A DNA stretch of 52,549 bases from the NCBI GenBank assembly GCA_900316015.1, contig ONBG01000020.1, positions 1-52,549 of the forward strand. The letters are read 5' to 3'. The stretch comes from an uncultured Prevotella sp. GTDB taxonomy: Bacteria > Bacteroidota > Bacteroidia > Bacteroidales > Bacteroidaceae. Positions 5,976 through 12,213 of the stretch are shown here, piece after piece. Made by a program: the position numbers and the translations under genes. The notes below the pieces were generated by a model. That model was not told where the DNA came from. It saw only the letters and a list, made by a program, of their open reading frames with translations, and did not search any database. Every line of letters starts with the position of its first letter. Within the stretch, counting starts at the first letter, position 1.

Positions 5976-8021
5976 ATGTATATTAAGGAGATTAAAATTT
6001 CAAACTTCCGAAACTTCAAGGTTGCTTCGGTTCCCTTCCACGAAGGAGTAAATGTCATAATCGGACATAATAATACAGGAAAAAGCAACCTGCTTCGTGC
6101 TATGGGGTTAGTGCTTGGCTATAGTGACGGTCATAGGTTGTGTACGAGTGACTTATTTTATGAAACAGATGTAGCAACACTTCAACTGCAGTCACCGCGT
6201 ATCCAAATAACACTTGTCCTCCATAGAAGCGAGGGTGAAGCTCTGGATTCTGCCGAAATGGGGCTGTTCTCCGGTATGATGACAGATCCAGCATTAAGTG
6301 AAGAGGCAGAATTGAATTACGAGTTTAAATTGGCTGAGGCACAAGAGGAGAACTATAAAGCAGATGTTGCTGGCGCAACCACCGCTAAGGAAATATGGAA
6401 AATCATAGATCATGACTACATCAGACTCTACAGGAGCAATCGCTCTGGAGGTAATCCGGCTGCAGGTGTCAACGTCAATGATGCTTTGGGACAGATTGAT
6501 TTCCAGTTTCTTGATGCCATTCGTGATGTCAGTCACGACCTATACGCCGGTTATAATCCGCTCCTTAGGGATGTGCTGAACTTCTTTATTGATTACTCGG
6601 TTAAGAATGATAGTACAAAGACAGAGGATGATATAAAGGGAGAATTGAAAGCCTTAAGAGAGGCTTTTGCCATGCAGTCTGGTCCACTGATGAAAATTTT
6701 ACAAGACAGGTTGCAGAATGGCAAAAACGTGTTTCTGAAGTACGCACTCGATACAGGCGCAACATTCAACGGAGCCGTGCCAGATTTTGATGGAGAGGTT
6801 ACGGAGAATGAGATGTTTGCAGTATTAAGAATGATTATCAAGTATGCTGTTGGTATAGAAGTACCCGCAACGTATAATGGGTTAGGCTATAACAATCTAA
6901 TTTATATGTCGCTTTTGCTTGCAAAGATGCAGGCGGACAGTAACATCACCTATATGAAACGCAATGCAAAGGTTCTCTCATTCCTTGCTGTGGAAGAATG
7001 TGAAGCACATTTGCATCCAGCTATGCAGTACAAGTTCCTACAGTTTCTACAGGACAATAAAGCCAATGGACATGTACGCCAGATATTCATGACTTCACAT
7101 TCTACCCAGATTGCTTCAGCTGTGAAACTGGATGACTTGATTTGTCTAACTTCACCTGTATTAGGGCAGATTAATGTTGGATATCCACGTGTCATTTATC
7201 GAGAAGATAATGCGGATGATATGGTATCCAAGCAATACGTTCAAAGATTTCTGGATGCAACCAAGGCGGATATGTTCTTTGCCAACAAATTGATATTCGT
7301 TGAGGGCGTTGCAGAGGAATTGTTGCTCCCTGTCTTTGCTAGATATTTGAATAAGAGCCTTACAGATGAGCATGTGCTGGTGGTGAATATGGGTGGGCGT
7401 TATTTCAACCACTTCCTAAAGTTGTTTGATACGAACAATCCATACACCATCAACAAAAAAATAGTCTGTCTAACTGACGTTGACCCCTGCCGGAAAAAGA
7501 ACGGACCTGATGAGGAATACGAAGCCTGCTACCCATACGAGTACAATATAGATACAGATAACTACGACTATAAGCATCATGCGGATGCTGTGGTAGCTAA
7601 ATATGCAACCCATCCCAATATTAGGTTCTATAGGCAAGATGTGACATATGGAAAAACGCTGGAGTATGACATAATGCGTGAAAACCCCGATTGTGAACTG
7701 TTGCTGACTAACTCTGTTTCCAACTTGAAGGAAATAAAAGCAATGATGGCAGAACGGGATGTGAACAAAATGATGAGTAAAATGCGAAACAGTGAGGCTA
7801 ATACCCGTATCAAGACATCCATAGGTGCATCGGGGTGGACGGATGAAGAAAAACGAAAAGCCTTACTTGCATCACGTTATTTGAACTCTGTTTCAAAAGG
7901 TAGCAATGCGCTGGAACTAAACGTGGCGCTTATGGCTAATCTGGAGGAACCAGCAGCAGATAGAAAAGAGTTCCACGTTCCCCAATATATTGTTGACGCT
8001 TTAACATGGCTATTATCATAA
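5976..8021 (+). CDS. gajA: OLD-family ATP-dependent nuclease, GajA-like (Gabija)
   Basis: 681 residues from the ATG at 5976 (MYIKEIKISNFRNF); the TTG at 5940 overlaps the promoter box. The N-terminal ABC-type ATPase has Walker A GHNNTGKS (30-37), a GYNNLIYMSLLLAK signature-like segment near 310, Walker B AVEECEAHLHP (338-348) and an MTSHSTQ switch. The C-terminal TOPRIM domain has FVEG with Glu443 and LTDVDPC with Asp501 and Asp503, the metal-binding acids. An OLD nuclease followed by a UvrD-like helicase is the Gabija arrangement; GajA nicks DNA when nucleotide is depleted by phage replication. The protein is about 100 residues longer than the well-studied GajA, and the usual Pro of EEPE is Cys342. 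Overlaps the helicase gene by 16 bases. It is visibly more A+T-rich than the tra genes. Confidence 0.8.
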   Translation: MYIKEIKISNFRNFKVASVPFHEGVNVIIGHNNTGKSNLLRAMGLVLGYSDGHRLCTSDLFYETDVATLQLQSPRIQITLVLHRSEGEALDSAEMGLFSGMMTDPALSEEAELNYEFKLAEAQEENYKADVAGATTAKEIWKIIDHDYIRLYRSNRSGGNPAAGVNVNDALGQIDFQFLDAIRDVSHDLYAGYNPLLRDVLNFFIDYSVKNDSTKTEDDIKGELKALREAFAMQSGPLMKILQDRLQNGKNVFLKYALDTGATFNGAVPDFDGEVTENEMFAVLRMIIKYAVGIEVPATYNGLGYNNLIYMSLLLAKMQADSNITYMKRNAKVLSFLAVEECEAHLHPAMQYKFLQFLQDNKANGHVRQIFMTSHSTQIASAVKLDDLICLTSPVLGQINVGYPRVIYREDNADDMVSKQYVQRFLDATKADMFFANKLIFVEGVAEELLLPVFARYLNKSLTDEHVLVVNMGGRYFNHFLKLFDTNNPYTINKKIVCLTDVDPCRKKNGPDEEYEACYPYEYNIDTDNYDYKHHADAVVAKYATHPNIRFYRQDVTYGKTLEYDIMRENPDCELLLTNSVSNLKEIKAMMAERDVNKMMSKMRNSEANTRIKTSIGASGWTDEEKRKALLASRYLNSVSKGSNALELNVALMANLEEPAADRKEFHVPQYIVDALTWLLS

Positions 8022-9667
8022 CATCAGAACAAACCATACCTATAGACGAACCGTTTAAGGTGAGTGCTGGGCCTGGTGCAGGAAAGACGCATTGGTTGAT
8101 AAGTCATATCAAGAATGTAGTGTCAAACAGTAACAAACTTGATGTGGTGAAAAAGGTGGCTTGTATTACCTATACCAACGTGGGTACCGATACCATTACA
8201 TCACGTCTGGATATAGGGAATGACGTAGTTGAGGTATGTACAATTCACAGTTTTTTGTATGCCAATGTGGTAAAACCCTATATTCATCTGGTATCTAAAG
8301 ATTTCGGGCTGAAGTTGGACGATCTCGTGGTTATAGATGACTCTAATTTTAAATCAGAAGGAACAGCTGCAATCGTATTAAAGCGTATTGGTAAATCATG
8401 GTTAGATGCCAAAATCTATCTGAAAGGCTTGACGAAAGCCATGTGGCGTTATGAAAACCATGAGTACAAACATTACAAACCCAATTACCCACAGACCTAT
8501 GAACTAAAAAGTGGCAAGCGATATGTAGGTAATGACTGGTATATGGAATTCAAAAGATGGCTATGGAGTGGAGGGTATATGTCTTTTGATGACATTTTAT
8601 ATTTTTCCTATATTTTGCTTTCGAGATACTCCAACATATTCAAATTGATAAAGGCTAGATACCCATATATTTTTGTAGATGAGTTTCAAGATACAATTCC
8701 TTTTGTGGTTGACTTTTTGGCACAACTAGGCAATGAAGGGGTGATTGTGGGTGTGGCTGGCGACAAAGCTCAATCAATCTATGACTTTCTCGGTGCTACA
8801 GTGCAGCAATTTAACAATTTCGTTGTTCCTGGGATACAGGAGTATGAGATACGAGGGAATAGACGTAGTACGAAGCAAATAATAAAATTGCTGAATACCA
8901 TTAGGGCTGATTTCTCGCAAGACTGGCTGAATGGGTCAGAAGGGATGGTGCCAGAATTGCTTGTAGGCGACATGCTTAATTGTTACCAACAGAGCATAGA
9001 AAAAAGTGGGACTGACGAAATTCAATCGCTTGCCTTTCAAAACGTACTTGCTAATTCGATGCGTAATAAGAATGGGATGCGCGAGGCTGAGAAAATATTA
9101 GAGATGGATTTTGACAGCAACGTCGAGCGTCAGATGGTGATAAAGGCGTTGATAAAAGCCGTGGAATACACAAGAATGAACGACTTGCGAAATGCTTGGC
9201 ATCAGTTAGACATTATAGATCGCGAAAGGTCACTAACTATTGTGCTTCTAAGACACTTGCTGAATGGCTATAAGGATTACAAAGACGGAAGTGTGATGGA
9301 TTTCTACAATTTTATAGTGAATGATTTACATGTCAAGATGCCTAAGATAAAAAAGAAAACAATTAAGGATTTCTACATGAACCATACATATGCCGATGCT
9401 GCCCTTGGGGTGAAGTATGGTGATTCAAACGACAAGCATAAGACTATCCATAAGTCAAAAGGAGAGGAGTATGATAACGTGTTTGTCGTTCTGAAAGAAG
9501 AAGATGACATAGAATTCTTGCTGACACCAGATCTGAATGGTAACAATGCGCATCGCGTATATTATGTAGCTGCCAGTCGTGCGATTAAACGATTGTTTAT
9601 CAATGTACCTACTCTAAGTGCAGAAAACCGAATCAAGTTTGAAGGCAAGCCTATTAATATTTCATAA
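8006..9667 (+). CDS. gajB: UvrD/PcrA-like superfamily 1 helicase, GajB-like (Gabija)
   Basis: 553 residues, starting inside the nuclease gene. SF1A motifs in order: Walker A GPGAGKT (22-28), motif Ia ITYTNVGTDTI, CTIHSF, motif II VDEFQD (Asp225-Asp229), motif III AGDKAQSIYDF, motif IV GNRRST, motif V IHKSKGEEYD and motif VI YYVAASRAIKRL. All the main helicase motifs are intact, so it should be active. In Gabija, GajB assembles with GajA and is needed for phage defence. The 16-base overlap implies coupled translation and fixed stoichiometry. An alternative is a class 2 OLD/helicase pair in DNA repair, but its position as a cargo module in a mobile element favours defence. Confidence 0.8.
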   Translation: MAIIITSEQTIPIDEPFKVSAGPGAGKTHWLISHIKNVVSNSNKLDVVKKVACITYTNVGTDTITSRLDIGNDVVEVCTIHSFLYANVVKPYIHLVSKDFGLKLDDLVVIDDSNFKSEGTAAIVLKRIGKSWLDAKIYLKGLTKAMWRYENHEYKHYKPNYPQTYELKSGKRYVGNDWYMEFKRWLWSGGYMSFDDILYFSYILLSRYSNIFKLIKARYPYIFVDEFQDTIPFVVDFLAQLGNEGVIVGVAGDKAQSIYDFLGATVQQFNNFVVPGIQEYEIRGNRRSTKQIIKLLNTIRADFSQDWLNGSEGMVPELLVGDMLNCYQQSIEKSGTDEIQSLAFQNVLANSMRNKNGMREAEKILEMDFDSNVERQMVIKALIKAVEYTRMNDLRNAWHQLDIIDRERSLTIVLLRHLLNGYKDYKDGSVMDFYNFIVNDLHVKMPKIKKKTIKDFYMNHTYADAALGVKYGDSNDKHKTIHKSKGEEYDNVFVVLKEEDDIEFLLTPDLNGNNAHRVYYVAASRAIKRLFINVPTLSAENRIKFEGKPINIS

Positions 9668-10015
9668 GGACAAATTAATCTATGTAATGGCTCGAAACGA
9701 TTAAGGATGATTATGTCCACCGATTTAGTCATGCTGATGCCAGGCAGGAATGGCATGGGCTGGAAATATATTGCCTATCACCCGCGCGATCAAAGAATGT
9801 CTTTCGTCAAATCCTTTGTAGTGGAGCACTACGTTTAGCTCTTCGTACAACTAGCACTGTCCACCTTATCGGATACGTCAAAGGTACGATTACGGAGGCG
9901 AACTGTACAATAGTAGGGTATTTTCAAGAGGTAAAGGGTAGTCACTGTTCTGGGACGAGGTGAGCCGCCTGTTATGGAAACCAGATGTTGCTCTGTGCCA
10001 TATAGGCAGAATGAA
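9668..10015. other. Gene-less stretch between the helicase and repeat B
   Basis: No credible gene. The longest plausible frame starts at the ATG at 9713 and has only about 42 codons, with no recognised motif. It may be the remnant of an earlier cargo gene. No similarity to the sequence before repeat copy A is seen. Confidence 0.5.
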
Positions 10016-10226
10016 TGTTTCCGATCCGACGGAACTTGTTCAGCCGGACGGCAACAGTCATTCTGCCCGGTTTGCCCGGCTGTGTGTGGCCGCTTGCTTC
10101 ATGCATGGGGCAAGCTAACACACTCGGCATACTTTCCGTTTCGGTACAAATGAACAGCAAAAAAGAAAAACCATCAGAAAACCCATAAAAGCACCTCTTG
10201 GCATAGCCGCAAAAGAAAGGGGCATT
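10016..10226. repeat. Direct repeat copy B flanking the defence module
   Basis: Second copy of the 5618-5831 repeat, same orientation, slightly shorter. The end segment (cacctcttggcatagcc, then a single changed base, then caaaagaaaggggcat) is almost unchanged between copies. The two copies bracket 4.2 kb containing only the nuclease and helicase genes. Confidence 0.85.
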
Positions 10227-10340
10227 GCATCATCTGTCTAAACATCGTTTAGGCGTGAGGGATATCCTTTTCTCCAGCTATGCGATAGTCGGCACACGTC
10301 TAAAACTTGTTTTGGTCGATGGTGCACCGATAGATAAAAT

Positions 10341-10361
10341 AACGTGAGTTCGATATAAGGA
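10341..10361 (+). repeat. Left terminal inverted repeat of the IS982 element
   Basis: Begins aacgtgagttcgatataagg; exact complement of the right end at 11393-11413. Confidence 0.93.
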
Positions 10362-10383
10362 TTTACAGTTACAATAATAAAAC

Positions 10384-10418
10384 AATCAGCCATTTAGCAT
10401 CAAACTAAGTGGCTGATT
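10384..10418 (+). terminator. Hairpin terminator inside the IS left end, upstream of the transposase
   Basis: 14-base arms aatcagccatttag (10384-10397) and ctaagtggctgatt (10405-10418), fully paired with one G-U, followed by TT. It would stop transcription entering the IS from outside and so limit transposase made from neighbouring promoters. Confidence 0.75.
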
Positions 10419-10488
10419 TTCTTGGTAATCTCAGATAAAATCCGTAAATTTATAGTGACTAATTACAAGATTTACAAGAATTTATATC

Positions 10489-11391
10489 ATGATTACCGAA
10501 GACAAAATTACGGAAATTTTCTGTATCGCAGACGACTTTTGCAAGTATTTTTCATCAGAGCTGAAGAAACATCAGATAGCTGACGGTAAAAAGCATCGGA
10601 ACAAGTCCTGCAAACTCTCGGAAGCCGAGGTGATTACAATCCTCATACTATTCCACAGCAAGGGATTCAGATGCCTCAAACACTTTTATACGCAGTATGT
10701 GTGCAAGCATATGCGACACCTGTTTCCGCAAACCGTATCATATAACCGTTTCGTGGAATTACAGAAATCAGTGGTTCTGCATTTGACTATGTTCATCAAG
10801 GAAGTTCTGTTGGGAACGTGCACCGGAGTTGCCTATGTTGATTCCACTCCGCTCAGAGTCTGCAAGCACCAGCGGATTCCAATACATAAGACATTCAAGG
10901 GATTGGCGGAACGTGGCAAATGTTCAATGGGATGGTTCTTCGGTTTCAAGCTGCACCTGATAATAAATGATCGCGGCGAGATTCTGAGCTTCATGTTCAC
11001 ACCCGGCAATGTCGATGACCGCGAGCCATTGTACTCGGAGTCATTCATCGGGAATGTCAAAGGAAAACTCTGCGGTGACAAGGGATATATAGGCAAACAA
11101 CTCTTTGAGTTCCTGTTCATGAACGGAATACAGCTTGTGACAAAAGTCAAGAGCAATATGAGAAATTCACTTATGTCTGTCGCTGACAAGATCATGCTGC
11201 GAAAACGCGCTCTTGTAGAGTCTGTCAATGACGAGCTGAAGAATATCGCACAAATAGAACACTCAAGGCACAGGTCGTTCACAAACTTTATTACCAATGC
11301 CCTGAGTGCTATTGCGGCTTACTGTTTCTTTCCTAAGAAACCATCTATTTCTTTGGAATACGTTTTCGACAATCAGCTTACTTTGTTCTGA
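10489..11391 (+). CDS. IS982-family transposase
   Basis: 300 residues, full length for the family. The DDE catalytic triad can be seen in VAYVDSTPLRVCKH, LCGDKGYIGK and LVESVNDELKN, together with family sequences such as HKTFKGLAERGK, GWFFGFKLHLI and IEHSRHRSFTNF. No frameshift or stop. It occupies nearly the whole element between the inverted repeats. The antisense frame at 10833-11297 is a shadow. Confidence 0.95.
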   Translation: MITEDKITEIFCIADDFCKYFSSELKKHQIADGKKHRNKSCKLSEAEVITILILFHSKGFRCLKHFYTQYVCKHMRHLFPQTVSYNRFVELQKSVVLHLTMFIKEVLLGTCTGVAYVDSTPLRVCKHQRIPIHKTFKGLAERGKCSMGWFFGFKLHLIINDRGEILSFMFTPGNVDDREPLYSESFIGNVKGKLCGDKGYIGKQLFEFLFMNGIQLVTKVKSNMRNSLMSVADKIMLRKRALVESVNDELKNIAQIEHSRHRSFTNFITNALSAIAAYCFFPKKPSISLEYVFDNQLTLF

Positions 11392-11392
11392 T

Positions 11393-11413
11393 TCCTTATA
11401 TCGAACTCACGTT
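11393..11413 (-). repeat. Right terminal inverted repeat of the IS982 element
   Basis: Perfect complement of 10341-10361; lies directly after the transposase stop and is followed by the AAAAT duplication. Confidence 0.93.
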
Positions 11414-11823
11414 AAAATAGCTTTTACGGAAAAACTTATGAATGAGAGAATAAAAAATCCGGGAATTTATATCAAAATCTCGGATTAAATAGCTACTTTT
11501 GCATACAAAGAGTTCTTTGAAGGTTACGCAATGTGCAGAGGAATAATGCAGTAGATAACTAACTAAATCGTAACCTATTACTATCAAGAGCAATTAACCT
11601 CCGCTCATTTCCAATAAATTACACTCTTTTCGTAACTTCACGGTGCAAACTTACATAAAATTATCCAATCCTGCGCAAAGACCGTCACAAAATTATGTTT
11701 TCTTTTAAAGAATTGTAAGATTCCATCTATCTTCCCCTTCACCATCTAACCTGCGTGGCACAGAATCCGACGGGAAAGGACATGATTTTACATGAAAATG
11801 AGGAAAGTTACGGAAAAAAGCAC
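11414..11823. other. Gene-less junction between mobile element and chromosome
   Basis: No credible gene. It holds an imperfect hairpin (aatccggga near 11456 and tctcggatt near 11478), a CTACTTTTGC sequence at 11493-11502, and GTTACG/CGTAAC-type repeats at 11521-11528, 11569-11576 and 11631-11638. It also holds the perfect GTANNTTTGC motif at 11645-11654 on the minus strand. The content fits the terminal region of a CTnDOT-type element. Confidence 0.5.
11645..11654 (-). other. Candidate CTnDOT-type attachment core (attR)
   Basis: Reads GTAAGTTTGC on the minus strand, an exact match to the GTANNTTTGC core described for CTnDOT-family integration. The motif also resembles the TAnnTTTG promoter box, so chance occurrence is possible. 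The left end is not in the window and cannot be compared. Confidence 0.4.
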
Positions 11824-11831
11824 TATCTTTG
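11824..11831 (+). promoter_or_regulatory. -7 promoter box of the DUF190 gene
   Basis: TATCTTTG matches TAnnTTTG, 28 bp before the ATG at 11860. It also shows that the longer frame from 11755 is not the real start. Confidence 0.6.
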
Positions 11832-11859
11832 TCAGACGATCGAAAAGAAAGGAATGACC

Positions 11860-12213
11860 ATGGAAATAAACAGCAAGGCCAAAAAGCTAAGAATCTATGT
11901 CAGCAATACGGACAAATACAAGCACGAGCCGCTCTATCAGTACCTGGCCCGGACGGCAAGAGAGTTAGGCATGTCGGGGGCGACGATCTACAAAGGGGTA
12001 ATGGGCTATGGGACCAGCAGTGATTTTACCTCGCCTTCACTTTGGGAGTTTGCCGAGAAAGTGCCTGTCACCGTAGAGATCATCGACGACGAGGCACCCA
12101 TCAACGACTACCTTCAGACCATCAAACCCCTGTTGGATGAGCAACCGAAAGGCTGTCTCATCACCTTACAGGATGTTGATGTCGTCTATATCAAGCACGG
12201 GACACCCTCTTAG
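11860..12213 (+). CDS. DUF190 domain protein
   Basis: 117 residues from the ATG at 11860 (MEINSKAKKLRIYV), preceded by AAAGGA with 6-bp spacing; the ATG at 11854 is also possible. The sequence has the DUF190 pattern: KLRIYVSNTDKYKHEPLYQYLARTARELGMSGATIYKGVMGYG, then VPVTVEIID and LLDEQPKGCLITLQDVDVV. The fold is ferredoxin-like and related to PII signalling proteins; DUF190 genes often adjoin crcB fluoride-channel genes, which is not the case here. The stop overlaps the stop of the opposing DUF5686 gene. Cytoplasmic; function unknown. Confidence 0.85.
   Translation: MEINSKAKKLRIYVSNTDKYKHEPLYQYLARTARELGMSGATIYKGVMGYGTSSDFTSPSLWEFAEKVPVTVEIIDDEAPINDYLQTIKPLLDEQPKGCLITLQDVDVVYIKHGTPS

Larger units (their letters stand above)
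10341..11413 (+). mobile_element. Complete IS982-family insertion sequence, 1073 bp
   Basis: Bounded by perfect 21-bp terminal inverted repeats at 10341-10361 and 11393-11413, with a directly repeated AAAAT at 10336-10340 and 11414-11418 as target duplication. It contains one transposase gene and an internal hairpin near the left end. IR and duplication are perfect, so the insertion looks recent and probably functional. Confidence 0.92.
1..11654. mobile_element. Right part of a CTnDOT-type integrative conjugative element (partial)
   Basis: The segment holds the end of a conjugation module (traP-like, traQ, lysozyme), an opposing operon of PcfJ/PcfK/DUF3873-type genes found in Bacteroidales conjugative elements, a defence cargo module and an insertion sequence. 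Beyond about 11.8 kb only chromosomal-type genes are seen. The left end lies outside the window. The right boundary is inferred: the interval 10.2-11.8 kb has no element gene except the IS, and the perfect GTANNTTTGC motif at 11645-11654 (minus strand) is the best candidate core. The element type is well supported; the exact end is not. Confidence 0.7.

Noticed and set aside
9713-9841. Short ORF starting MSTDLVMLMPG after the helicase gene
   Set aside because: Only about 42 codons, no ribosome site and no recognised motif; kept only as a note in the gene-less stretch.
11493-11502. CTACTTTTGC as the element attachment core
   Set aside because: It differs from GTANNTTTGC at the first base and fits a promoter box; the exact match at 11645-11654 is better.
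11755-11859. Upstream extension of the DUF190 gene
   Set aside because: A promoter box at 11824-11831 lies inside it and family members begin at the MEI-type start at 11860.
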